DNA of 64,000 nucleotides from Marsupella aquatica. Lineage: Eukaryota; Marchantiophyta. The notes under the pieces were generated by a model. The model searched no databases. It was given only the letters and a program-made list of their open reading frames with translations, and was not told the DNA's origin. The translations under genes and the position numbers were made by a program. The stretch spans positions 13,206,001-13,270,000 of the forward strand of contig OZ316899.1 of the NCBI GenBank assembly GCA_973895155.1, written 5' to 3'. This document shows, in pieces, positions 20,912-32,614 of this stretch; the first letter of the stretch is position 1; every line of letters begins with the position of its first letter.

Positions 20912-23588
20912 AGATTTATGTGCCAGAAGTTGAACGAAGCAATCAAGTACTGAGACGCCAAGAAAGTACAAGCCTTGGTGCTTTGAGGGAATCAAGAGAA
21001 GAGGAGGGACTATTCAGGTCCAGAATTTATCATTGCTATCGAAGGAACGTTGAGCGATTCTTAAAGGCAGTGGCAGAGTACTGTGAGCAAACGTTTTCTT
21101 CTTGGGAGTGGAAGCAATCTGATCCATTGAAGGGAGGCTTTTAGCAATAGACGAGAGTTTCTTGATCCAAGATTGGGGAGAGCGATGGGAAAGGCAAAGA
21201 TGGTTTTGATGCCACCTGATTCAGAGATCGTGGCGAATGTAGACAACTATCGGAAAGTGGGGATAGAATCGCTTGCGGATTTCCTTTGGGTGATTAGTAG
21301 CGCAAGTTTGGTGGATGAAATTCAGTTGCGGAATAGGACCTCGAAAGGGTTGAGCCCCAGGTCGGATTATACTGCATTCAGTCTGAAGGCAGTACCGGAC
21401 TGCTATGTCATTTCATCTTTAGGTCTTACCCCTGAGGATTTTACATCTTCCCGTCTCTTCCATGACATTTGCAAGGATCGATTTTTGAGTGCGTTTACAA
21501 AGGAAGGTTTCACGCCCGATTCTGCTTGTGATCCTGCGCTTAGGGTGATTTTCCGCTTCATCGTGCCCATCCTTACTCCTAATAAGCCAAAAGGATTATT
21601 GGAAAGCTGGCAACAATGATTATCACTGCATATGAGAAGGGGAAGCCGGTCAACTGGGCAAGTCTTCTTTGGGAGTCATTTCAGCTATGATGCAAAAAGG
21701 TGAAGGATGGGATGGATTTCTTTATTTCGCCAATGTTGTATCATCTGTATCGATCGGAGGGGAAACTGTCACCTATGGAACTCCAAGAATATGAAGAGGC
21801 CTTGGCCAATTGGTCACTCATGGAAGATCCGCCTTCAGCTGAGGATGCCACTGACAGCGAAGAGGAAGATTGTGCTGAACCGATCATCAAATCTAAAGTG
21901 ATCGGCGGCCGAGTGTTGCGGAAACGACAAGAGACAGTCAAATTGCCTCCTAGAGCATCAAAGATCAAGAAGAGAGAGGGGGCAGTGCCATTTGTGAATC
22001 TGGAAGGCAAAGAAGACATTTCCCTGATTGAAGCAAAATTTTGTGCTGTTACAGAGGAGTTTTGTAAGGCAAATTCCGCAAATGCTAAACTTGTGGAGGA
22101 CTTGTCGAATCATTTTTCTTGCCCTTCGATTGACCTTCTTGATCACATTGACAAATTGCTAGTTCAAGTTGCTGCTGCCAATAAAGAGAAGCAGAACCAT
22201 GATACAAAGACGAAGCGCTTGGAGAAGCAAATTCAAGAATTGGTCCAAGGAACTGTTTTGCCAGCGATTCAGCATTCTGTTGTACAGATCGGAGAAGCAG
22301 CTCAAACAATCGCTCTGTTGACAGTAGAACGACTCCAACTTGCAGCATTGACCTCTGAAGGGTGGCAGACTGATGAAAAGAGTTTGAGCCGGATTGCCAT
22401 AGCCATTACTAATCAGAAAGGACTTCTGGACCGGAAGTATGAAGTACTATTCAAGGTGGTAGGCGAATTGAAGGATTTTGTTGACCACCGTCTTCCTGCC
22501 ATTCCTCCACCCAAAATGATTCTTGAAGAGAGACCTCAGACAGAAGCAGTCATTTTACCAATCCGTAATGATTTGACTGTATTATCGTGTGAAGGGAGAC
22601 AAGACTTAGAGCGGTTTTCCCATGGGTTAATTCGTTTCATTACACCCTCGGTCGATTTCCTTTGCTACTACCGTATTCAAAAGTTCATGGTCTGTTATTA
22701 TTATTGTTTACCTGACTTTGAAAAGACCAGAAAGGTATCATTGACCCTAATCTATAGTGTCTGGAGTAAATCCACTACGGATGCCCGAGAATTGCTAGCG
22801 TTGCCTTACTTTTTGGAGACCTGCAGGTTGATGATCTTTCTCTAGCTACCAGACTGCTTGGAAACCTTGCAGGGTGGGCTACTAAGTTTCAATGTGGCTA
22901 TCTAGCCAAGTTAGATGAGCATCTTTCAAACTTGGTCGCTGGTGACATTGAGATTCACTCTGGCTCTACTGTCAACTTGATACCAGACGTTTCCAGTGGT
23001 TCATGTAATTTTGATTCCCTAATCCAGAAGCGGAGGGCGACTGTCACTTTGGAGAGCCAGGTACTTTTGGAAGGCTTGAAGTCAAATCTTGAAGTTTTTC
23101 GAGAACAGGAAAGCCCTACAGTCTTTGACCAGATACAGCAAATTGGAGGTGATTCCGGATTCAGTGTCAAAAAATTGGAGAGGGCGATTCTTGCATCAGC
23201 CCGAGTTCAGATACTGCTTCTCACTGATGAAAAGTTTGAGTTGTCAGAGGAAATTCGCCGGTACTCCTGCCCTACCCCGATGATTGACCGTGAATATGTT
23301 TTTGTTGCTAAGATGGTGGAAGACAATCAGTTGTTCAATCCTCCATTGGTTACTCCTGAATTTACTCAGCCTCAGTTTGAAGAAGACCAGGACTTATCTG
23401 AACCGATTCCTTCTGTTGAGCCTTGCAATTCTTCTCCAGTTAATGACATTCCAACAGAGGATGTTTTAGAAGAGGATGAGGAGCCAAGTACCGAGATCAT
23501 TCAGATGGAGACTATTGAGGACTCTTTTCCCCCTGTCTGCCGATCCGGTCTTGAGAAGCGAAAGCAATTCCTTGGCCAGAAGTCTTAA
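20912..23588 (+). pseudogene. Element A post-integrase ORF (PMD-like layout, coiled coil)
   Basis: Coding-type sequence in several frames: 20923-21144, 21134-21619, then the longest frame 21700-22845 and 22932-23588. Order: an N-terminal helical part, a globular part (YVISSLGLTPEDF, then IFRFIVPILTPN), an acidic/basic linker near 21850-21950, a predicted coiled coil (about 22030-22500), and an acidic Glu-rich tail ending at 23588. Its place after integrase, orientation and layout match the LTR-borne frames of elements B and D, so it may lie inside a giant 3' LTR of element A. Sequence similarity to those two is weak by eye. Several frameshifts and stops make it inactive. Function unknown. Confidence 0.6.
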
Positions 23589-25690
23589 GAAGACCCGAAG
23601 ATTCCCACCCGCTGTCCTCAAGCGAAAGATGCCACCAAGCGATAGTTGAGGCCTGAAGTACATGCTGCCATTTTGTGAGAAGATTTCTGAATTTCAGGGC
23701 ACTGTTTAAAGAGCCTGATGTACTACAGAGATTCGAAGGAGAGCTTTATAAACTGTGACATTTTTTCAGCTGTGCTTACTTGATGACTCTGAACTGAGAT
23801 GTTTTCTATTGGCGAATTTCCCCCTTATGTTTTATTCTTCCTACTCTAGATCCTTTGCAAAACTCTATCTCTACTGTACCTCAATCGCTTTTAATCAGGA
23901 ATTATGAAGCGATCTCTTTCCTTTCAATAAGTTTATTCATTTCTTTTCTTTCATCCTCCCCATGTTTATCCCTTAGTGCTCAGTCCCTGAAAACTACCTT
24001 TTGCTTTACATATTTCCCAAAAATCTCCAAAAGTTATTAAAATCAGAACCGTTTCTATCCTTTGAGTCAAAATACCTCAAACCGTTTCATTTTTAACTTT
24101 AAAACTCTCTTTGTTTTTCCTTAGCTTACCCATCTTTTGATTTTTCCTCAATGAATTCTCCCTAACTTTTGACCTCTCCTCCATTAAATCTCCATGTCTG
24201 GCCATAGAACTCCTGGTTCTATAAGGATTGCTGCTTTGAGAAGAGCTTTTCTTCAAGCTCAGACCTTGAGTTTGAGAGGAAGGAATGGCTTGCATTGGAT
24301 TGCCATTACTTGGTGGGAAGATGTTACCCTGCATATTATCCATTTTTCTACAATGGGACCATCAATAACATTGAGCATTTGGTACTGGACATTTATGCTT
24401 TGGCCAATCCTCCAACAAGAAGAAGAGGCCACCCTAGAAGATCATGATGCTGGAGGAGACCATGACCCGGTACATCCGAAGAAGAGAATTTTCCACGACT
24501 CAAGTGTTTGCGAGGTCACTTCACATTTGAGGAGGGGGTTATGTGGAAAGGTAAAAAGGAACTACGGAGTGAAAGTGATCCATTTTAAAACATTTTAACC
24601 TTACTTGAAGCTTATTTAGGTTTATCCATCACCCCTTAATCCATTTTAAGCCTCAAAGGAATGTTATGGAAGAAAGCTAAGAAGTTTGAGTTTGGAAGGA
24701 AGAATCGCTTCAGACAAAAAATCGGTTTCAAAGAAATCCGAAAGAAATCGCTTCGGGAGGAAGCAGAAGAATCGCTTTGCAGAAAGACCAGCAGAAGAAT
24801 CGCTTTGGAAGTTGGAAAACCGGTTTAGACTTTTGGAAGCAACTTTGACGGACGATTGTGATCGGTCCCATATCGGTTTGAGGAGATTTTTGGTGCGTTG
24901 GAAAGATCTTATCAAGGGCTATAAGGAGAATTTAAGTTTGGTCCCAAAAGACCAACTTCAGAATAACCCAAACCGATTCTCCAAGGTTTTTTGGCATATG
25001 TTACTTAAATCATTTTCTATCTCTTTTCTCACCTCTTGAACCTTTCCATGAGTTAGATAGAGTAGGATATAGAGGGACATAGTTTAGTGTACCTTTAGGA
25101 ATTAGATTTAGAGAGTTTTTAGGCTTCTAAACCTTTTGGCATCTTAAACCTTTTGAGGGAGCCTTACAAGTGGACTCCCAAGATCATGATTCATTGTCTT
25201 TTCTTCAACATTGATTTTTGACCAAGTGTGGGTCTTTTTCTCATGCCAAATTGGGCTTAGGAGAAAGAATTTAATGGAGAAGACTTGTACCACTCACATC
25301 AATTGAATTTCAAACATTTCATGAATCAAACTTAAGTATTCAAGTTTTGATGTTTGAATTAGTTGTAGGAAATAGATTTGAATGGATAACTAAGGTGTGC
25401 CTTTGAAATCTAGTTGAAATGGGAATTGTACCAACCTTCGTGACGTAAAACCGATCACTACTAAGTGTATAAGGAAGTTAGAGGGAAGAGAAAACCTTTC
25501 AATCTATCGAGAAGAAGCCGAACCTAAGGAATTTCATTTCAGCATTTGTGACATACTAATCGTTTCAGGATTATATAAGGAAAAATAGCAAAGAAATCAC
25601 TTGAAGATTTTGAACATCACAAAACCTTGGTAAATCACTTTGTTTATTCTTTACGGGACCAAATCTTGGTATTTAAGGATAAAAGTATAT
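23589..25690. other. Unassigned region right of element A ORF
   Basis: About 2.1 kb. It probably includes the rest of the element A 3' LTR, whose end I cannot locate. A 134-codon plus-strand frame at 24194-24598 resembles nothing I know. The stretch 24700-24810 repeats the motif AATCGCTT four times. A TATA-like TATATAAGG lies near 25572. No gene can be supported. Confidence 0.3.
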
Positions 25691-26027
25691 ACATTTGTAT
25701 GATTCCACTTACCACAGTCCTCAAGTTGTTTCGTCTTTCCGGCCGCACTCTCCAAGAAAATCCGGACATGCTCCAACTCTGCTGATGCCGTCCACTTTGA
25801 ACTGGGGGTCACACCTGGAAGACTTCCTCTACTTTCCGGTCTCCGGACAGGTTCCGGAACTTCAACAGGATCCGGTTCCCGTTATGAAGGGACTCTGTTC
25901 TTGTAATGTGAGAAGGACCTTGATCTTTCCATACGGGGATGAATTCCTCATTGGGAGATGATAATTATGGCATTGTGAATAGATACTAGAGAGGTTGGAT
26001 TTGACATGGTGCTGAAACATTGCTAGG

Positions 26028-26057
26028 TGATTCAAGAGATCCCCCTCTCTTGAATCA
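26028..26057. repeat. Perfect 12-bp inverted repeat
   Basis: TGATTCAAGAGA and its exact reverse complement separated by six bases (TCCCCC). It would form a stable hairpin in either strand's transcript. No known family recognised. Confidence 0.6.
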
Positions 26058-28035
26058 TGCATCCTCTTGCTGCAGCGGCGGAAACAGGCTTGGATCTCAC
26101 TACATCATTTTCTGGAAAAATGTTCATCCGAAACAACCAAGGAAGAAGAACATTCAACAGTGCACATTATGTTCTGAATACGGTCTCTTCATTGAGAGAA
26201 AAGTATATATAACCATTCAAGGGAGTTTGCAAATGCAAGATCATTGTAGCATTCATGCTCCCTTGCTGCTGATTTGCGATCATTGCCTGCAATGTATGGA
26301 TTGTACTAGTGCCTCGGGCTCCAACACGCTTTACATCATTCTTTCCATCTTTAATCTAGAGACATTTCAAGGGCTGGCAAATACTTTAAGGTCCTACCTA
26401 GCATGCATCCAAAATACGCTTACGGAAGCCCGTGTGTTTATAGGTATACATCCTTTGGAGTCTCAAATGAAGCGGAAATCCTTAAAAAATGTTCATGAGT
26501 CTCTTGCAGCATTGATCAAGGACTCGGCAAATGAATTGCTGGAGGGATGGACGGACGGATGGATTGACGCAATTGAGGGATCTAGGGAAGCCATCAACCA
26601 ACCGGGACATGTCGTGTGAGCCTCACATCGCGCAAAGAGAAGCAACAAACTATGGCCAATAAAAAATCTTTTTTGAGGGAGAGTAGGAAACAAAAGAAGC
26701 GACAGAAGCAACAACCTTCTTTGCTTGCCCTAAATTCCATTCCCCTCCCTCCCCTACCTCTCGCGTCGCCCATTTGGCCCCTCTGCACGGGGAGGATGAT
26801 GTTTTTGCTGAGGGGTGGAATCATGATGAGCGCGAGTGCTTGATGATCGATTCTACTATTGCTCTACTTCTGCTTCTAGTCTGGCAAGCTCGAAGATGCT
26901 ATTGTAGGCTGATGCGGGGTTGAATTTTGAGGACAAAGGACTGGAGGGGGGATATAATTGTATAATTATATGGCAGGGAGAAATGGGTGGGCGGGTGCAT
27001 GGGGACGGCCTTGCGGAGTCCCAGGTCCTGTAATTTGGTCTGTGAGGTACGTCCCAGCCAATGAGGTCCTTCTTTGCTTGACTTGTTTGGCTGAGATGAC
27101 AGGCTTCTTGTGTCGTTGTGCCTCCGTTGAGTCTGAAGGGTTGGCTAATTTGCTTTTTTTAATTCTCTTGTGGGAAGGTTGCATAAGCAATAGGGTCCCT
27201 TCTTGCCATTATTGCTGCTCTAGCCGCTACGGCCGATGATTCCCGATGAATGAAAGGGGCGAGGGGTGTTTGTTGATGTGTTTAATTTCTAGGCGGATTG
27301 GATTGGATTGGAGGGGAGGGGCGGGGATCGAGGGGACCAATTAATCCTTGCGTTTGCATACTCTGTCGGTGTGTTTGCAAGGCAACGGGCGTTGATTGAA
27401 GGGGTGCTTTCTAGTCTCTATCTCAACTTGATGAGTGTCCCTCTCCGGCAGATTACCAGGACCTGTTCCACAAACTTTGACACCGACAAGAGTGAAACAA
27501 TGCAAAAGGTTTTTGCAAGTTAGGCTGGTTTGACAAAAAATTGTGAGTCAAGCTACTGGAGGTAATTATGTTCTTGAACAATTCAGGTTTCTCCAGATAG
27601 TGTCATAATTCCTTATTAATGAAAGAATTTGTTTTTAAAAACCATTATGGCTTTCATTTATACAGGTTCAGCCCATCCAAGGGTGGACCTTATTCTTCTA
27701 GCAGCTCATGCCAGAGTGCCAGAAGGAGGCTTTACACCATGCCAGGAAACAGGAGATTTTTTAACTGATACGAGCAAAAACTTTCCACATATTAGGAAAG
27801 TTTTACTGTTATCAACAATGTTTTTACTCACATCAGGAAAAACATTTATGGAATTGTCATCCTCCGTACTGTTGTGAGCAAAACCAAACAAAAAAACATT
27901 CAAAAATGCCATGAAAAGTGGAGTGCCAAGTCTCTTCAACCACTTATAAGAGTGTTCAAAAACCAATTTTTATAAAAAACGGGGCACTGCCCTAACCTCA
28001 AAAGGCACATTTTGAGCAAAATATGTAAAGAATAC

Positions 28036-28050
28036 TAGCGCCAAGCGCTA
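28036..28050. repeat. 15-bp quasi-palindrome TAGCGCCAAGCGCTA
   Basis: One of three copies of a TAGCGC...GCTA quasi-palindrome; the others are at 29763-29777 (inverted) and 29832-29846, both within the small intron described below. Confidence 0.5.
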
Positions 28051-28519
28051 GCAATGATCCAACCCTATTTTACAAAACCAAACATTGTTTAATACACTCA
28101 TTCTAAATAAGCTTCTCTATATGATAATGCCGTTGGAAAATGACAGAGTACTGACCAATTTAACGTAAACTACATAATAGACACCTCTTTAAATACTACC
28201 CTAAACTTTGTCGTTCCAACAAGAGACGTATTTCTCCAACGGTGATTCTCGAAGGTCCAGTTTGACAACATTCTTATAAATCCAATATAGATGTTTGCAA
28301 GGCAAGAAGGGTTTGCGGTGGGCATGACAACGATAGAAATCTTTGCAAGAACAGCACAAGAAGCAGCAAATCTAAACCCAATAGGCAATGACAGAGTGGT
28401 GACCAATGTGTGTTTGGATGCAAAATTGTTTGCCCCATCCATTTCCTGTCGCAACGTCCCTGGAATAGATTATTTTCATTTCTTCTTTCTCAGCTGCCTC
28501 AATCTTCTTATAGTGCGAC

Positions 28520-28777
28520 TTAGTTAGATGCACTCTCTATAGGCACGTCCACCAGTTTTGAGATAAACATCAAATTGTTGACTGAAGTAGATTGATCCTT
28601 TCTGGGAAAACATTGACATTGATTCAGAGATCTAGTCCACTTGGTGCATTTCTTACGTACACAATCCCCTTCACCTCCAATCGATATTCCGTTGTCCTTC
28701 AGAAACTCTACCTCCGCAGTAGAAAGATTTGTAGTCAATGCAACGGGCAAGTGATCACAAGGAGGCGAAACATTCAT
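28520..28777 (-). pseudogene. Unrecognised Cys-containing coding fragment
   Basis: An 85-codon minus-strand frame with several Cys residues (CVRKKCTKW, NQCQCF). It lies downstream of and on the same strand as the spliced remnant at 29042-30186, so it may be a later exon of that gene. A short stretch between them (about 28930-29000) has another Cys/Gly-rich frame. I do not recognise the protein. Confidence 0.3.
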
Positions 28778-29041
28778 CGCACCTTTTCAAGGACAACTTT
28801 TGTAACAAACATTATTCGGACAGAACCAGATCAGTTTTGGATGTGGTTCCCCTCTAAAAAGTCGCGCTGCTCGAACTGCGATACCAACGACTCCGTTTGA
28901 CGTCCGGTAGCCTACTTTCTTCAATCAATTTCTACATTCATCACGATCTCCATGTCCGCCAAGGGATCCATTGCACATTGGGCCAGCACCATGCTTCAAA
29001 GTTCTCCTAATATGCCATTCTGTATTAAATTTATTCGCGGT

Positions 29042-30186
29042 TCAATCAAACTTGAGTCCAGAAGGAACATTGGACTCCAACACGGACGTGGTTACTTCTT
29101 CAATAACATGTACTGGGGGCGTGACTAGAGTTGTAGATGACCTCGTCTCCATCGGAGGAGGAGGTGTCCGCTCTTCAAGACTATTTGAAACATCGCTCTC
29201 TGAAATATTGACGACTACACTCTCTTGGGGACCTGGTTCAGAAGGAATCGTGAAGAATTCCGTTCTATTGAGATTTCTTCGCTTCAAACCTCGAGTGTTT
29301 GGGGTTGTAATGAGGATAGTGTCATGCCCGTGGGAGTCCTGCGTAGAGATGTTTCCAGCAGCATGTCCCTTCCTCTTTATTGACTGCGTATGTACATACC
29401 CGTTCAAAGGGGAATTCCTTTCCAAATTGAATTCAGCCGCATTGGAAAGGAAAAGGTTTGAAGCTTCTTCAAACAACCGCGGGGAACCCGCTAGATCTGC
29501 AGAGCGGAAAGCCAGCTCAAACACAGTTGGACCATTCCCTCTGTTCAATCCTCTCTTGTAAGCCGTATAGGCTGCAATTTGAGAGATTGCTCTGTTCTGG
29601 TCGGTTTCACACCCTTCAAAGACTCCAACCTTCTTCTTCGTTTGCCAGGCAATCATCGACGCGTGAGACAACTCGGATCCACCACAATTTGGAATCATTG
29701 CCGCTTCTTCGGCACTCTTGCTCTGCAGAATTCATCTGACAAGGTTAGATATAGGAGTTGAATAGCGTTGGGCGCTAGCCAATGAACACATAGAAATAAT
29801 AGCAGATGTAATCACTTTGAACCTGTATGAGTAGCGCCAGGTGCTAACCAACAATTGTTTAGAATACTTACCAATTGAATAAAGTGTCCCCATTGGCGCC
29901 ATCGGACAACCCACCATGAAATCCAACCTTGCAACATTTGTAATTTACCAGGATAACAATTCCCTGCTCTCCACCAAGAATCAATTTCTCTAGAAATACG
30001 ATATGCCTCGATAAATGACTTTGCATTCCGCAACCTATCCCATAGGGCACGATGTTCACCCTGCTTTCCCTCAGGAATGCCTTCAATTGAGTGTCTCCAA
30101 AATGACTGGAAGAAGTGAAATGCGTATGATCGCTCACGTTTGGGATCAAGAAGTCCCCCAAAGAACACATTCCTTACAGCATTCAG
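29042..30186 (-). pseudogene. Unknown spliced gene remnant, truncated by element C
   Basis: Two minus-strand exons join in frame. Exon 30186-29872 encodes a Trp-rich helical segment (HFFQSFWRHS, ISWWVVRWRQWG) and ends in a consensus donor GTAAGT. Intron 29871-29723 (149 bp) ends TTCTGCAG. Exon 29722-29042 continues for about 226 codons (SKSAEEAAM...) to a stop at 29042, with a Thr/Pro/Glu-rich end. The phase is 0 on both sides. The 5' part is missing: element C's LTR begins at 30187 inside the first visible exon. I do not recognise the family. It could be a host gene or an unknown transposon gene. Confidence 0.45.
29723..29871 (-). other. Predicted intron (149 bp)
   Basis: On the minus strand the donor is TTG|GTAAGT and the acceptor TTCTGCAG|AGC. 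Removing it keeps one frame from the Trp-rich exon into the longer exon. It contains two of the three TAGCGC-type quasi-palindromes. Confidence 0.5.
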
Positions 30187-31053
30187 TGGTGGACCTTGCC
30201 ACCCAGCGCCCTCCCCAATCCCAGCACTCGCGCCTAAGTGCCCTTGGTGTCCGAACGCCTCCACGAAATACCTCGAGCAAGCACCCAAGTGCCTCTTGCA
30301 CCACTAGCGGCCCCTCCCATAAGAAGCCGCACTTGCTCACCTACACGACCGCTACTCAACAATCCTCACTATTTGCACAAGCAACCAAGCAACTCGGTAA
30401 GTAACCCCTCAGGATCTAGAATTCCCCAAGTCTAGCATCCTAACTCAAACTCAACAGACGTTGGTAAATAAGTCAGCGATAGGTCCTCCCGACGCCATAA
30501 GCCGGAACCAGAACCCACGCCCACTGTTCGTCCAGAACAGTTCCTTCCTTGGGCACGGCCCGGGTTCCCCCTCGTACCTATCAATCACCAACTGACCGCC
30601 TGACCCCAGGACATGCTCATGGCCCAAATAGCGTAGCTTGTCCCAAAGCTTGTCCTAAGCTTGTCCCAACATGTTGGGACCAGAACGGCCCCCGACTCTA
30701 GCAACCGCTCCTGGTTCGCCCCACTGGTGGTCTAGGGGCCGATCACCCTTGGAACTCAGCCTCCACACCTACTTGGCCTTGCCTCCCCAACGCAAGCTCC
30801 CTTGGGAGATTGAATGCGGCTTGGTTGCTGTTCGGCAGGATTCGGCAAGCGGGCGAGCTAACACCCACAAACCACGAGAACCCACGGCATCCCTAGATCC
30901 AGCTGAGCTCAGGAGGATGTAGCCCTTCTCAAGAGCTTTCCAACGCACCCAAGAAGTCCTCCAACGGACTTCCCATTGGGAAGATATCATCATTTCCGTT
31001 TGGCGGTTTCCCTTAGTGTTGCGACCGCCACGGCTCACGACTTCGGCTCGGCC

Positions 31054-31056
31054 TTA
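31054..31056. repeat. PIF/Harbinger target-site duplication (TTA, left)
   Basis: TTA next to the left terminal inverted repeat, repeated at 37096-37098. A 3-bp TTA/TWA target is the signature of PIF/Harbinger elements. Confidence 0.9.
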
Positions 31057-31100
31057 GGGCAGGGTTCCATGGAGCGAGGAGTAGGTACGGACAAGGAGTA
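31057..31100 (+). repeat. PIF/Harbinger left terminal inverted repeat
   Basis: Starts GGGCAGGGTTCCATGG and matches the reverse complement of 37052-37095 at 41 of 44 bases. It is the expected binding/cleavage site of the transposase. Confidence 0.9.
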
Positions 31101-32614
31101 AAGTCTGCTCCCTGGGCCCACCACCGACGCCCCAATGACAAAGCAAAACACGGGCGCATGGAGGCATCGTCTCCTGCTCCCTACTCCCTACTCCCTACTC
31201 CCTGCTCCCAGCCATCGACCGGGAATGGCCCAGGTTGCGGCCGGTGAAGAAACTCTGTGCAGCAAAAGAAACGGCACTGCATGACTTTGACCACCATAGC
31301 TTTTATTGTGTCGCTTGTTGTGAGAGTTCTTTCACATTGGGCATCGCTACTTCCTTCCTCTCCTCTCTCTTGTGTAGGTTGCAGGGGATTTTCTTCCCAA
31401 GGATGCAGTGAGATGGATTTCAGGTCTGCAAACACGTCTCAGTAATTGCTGGCGACCAGGATCGGAAGAAATACATGCAGGCCGCCTACTGAATACAAAC
31501 ACCTTTTCCTTCTTTGCTGACTGCCAGGCACCGTCATCTTGGAGGTAAGTTACAGTCAATAACTTCCAAAGTGCGCCCACATTTCCATTTCGCTAGTTTG
31601 GTGGAGGGTGTTTGTTCTTTGGAGGCCTTGAAAGGAACACCGATACCAGTTAGTCCACTGTTTGATCTAAAGTCCAGGTTTACCAAAAAGTCAGATACCA
31701 CATTGAATGGGGCCCTCTGGAGATTTGTTTTAATAGTATCCATGGTCTTCGGCTATGGCAATCAAACAAAACCAATGCTGTGCAAACGGAAAAAGGGGAT
31801 TACACAATTTGCATATCACTGCTTTGACCGGAGGTTTTTGTTTTTGGCCTTTATTGGGCGCTTATACTTGTCAACTGTAAAAAGCAGAGCTTCTTGCTTC
31901 TTTCTTTCATTTCCCGACCCCTTGCATTTCGATTCACTGCTTTTTATTTCCATTTCACTGTTTTCTTTGGATCAGGATCAATGTGGGGTTCACCGCAACT
32001 TTTGTCCCTATCTGGCTGTGGTAAAGACACCTTCAAGTGGAACAGCAGTGAATCGCAGACCTCAGCTGCCACAAACTTTTTCTTTAGATGAGGGTAAATG
32101 TGGGGTTTTGTCCCTATCTGGCTGATCAATGTAGATTGGGGCAATTGGAATAGAGTATGTCTTTTTGTAATGTGAAGCCAGCAATACCTTAATTGCTAGT
32201 TCTTTGTAGTGAAGCTGAATAAAGACCTCGTACTTCTACAGTGTGAATTGTGTTGAGATGCTTGTCCAGGTCTTTTGTTAGGTGGGCATGCATTGACTTG
32301 AGCTCTACAGTATGACTTGTGTTGAGATGCATGTCCAGGTTTTCATTGCTATTAGATGGGCATGCGTGGACGACTGATTTGGGTGGTGTGGGTTTGATAA
32401 TTATTTCTATATCTCTGACTTCCATGGACCCTAAATTTCTTTACTTAATGAGGAATTCTCTTTCGTGAATGGGGGTAGTGTGATTGGAGTGGACATGTGT
32501 CTAGCTAAAGTCATCCATTAATCCGTTAAATTTTTGTGATTGGCAGGTACAAGCAAATATATGGCTCATCAATGACCACCTCCCGAGTAGCTGGATTGGT
32601 CTGTTCTTATAGTT
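31101..32614 (+). other. PIF/Harbinger 5' region
   Basis: About 1.5 kb between the left inverted repeat and the transposase. It contains a CTCCCTACTCC-type tandem run (31168-31207) and a roughly 70-bp imperfect tandem repeat (about 32235-32370). It probably holds the promoter and a 5' leader, possibly with introns. The open frame 31514-32125 has no recognisable motif. Confidence 0.5.

Larger units (their letters stand above)
25691..28500. other. Unassigned region, possibly host non-coding
   Basis: About 2.8 kb with short open frames on both strands (longest 26020-26619 plus, 199 codons; 27629-27877 plus). None has a recognisable motif. The part 26640-27330 has a GC-richer, promoter/UTR-like look. 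It includes the hairpin at 26028-26057. I see no splice-consistent coding chain. Confidence 0.25.

Noticed and set aside
26958-27523. Possible host exon chain in the GC-richer part of the middle region
   Set aside because: The open frames are short, overlap on both strands and show no splice-consistent continuation or recognisable motif.
28291-28527. Plus-strand frame starting MFARQEGFAV, reminiscent of a FAR1 domain start
   Set aside because: A stop codon lies directly upstream and the following residues do not continue the FAR1 pattern; the resemblance is too short.
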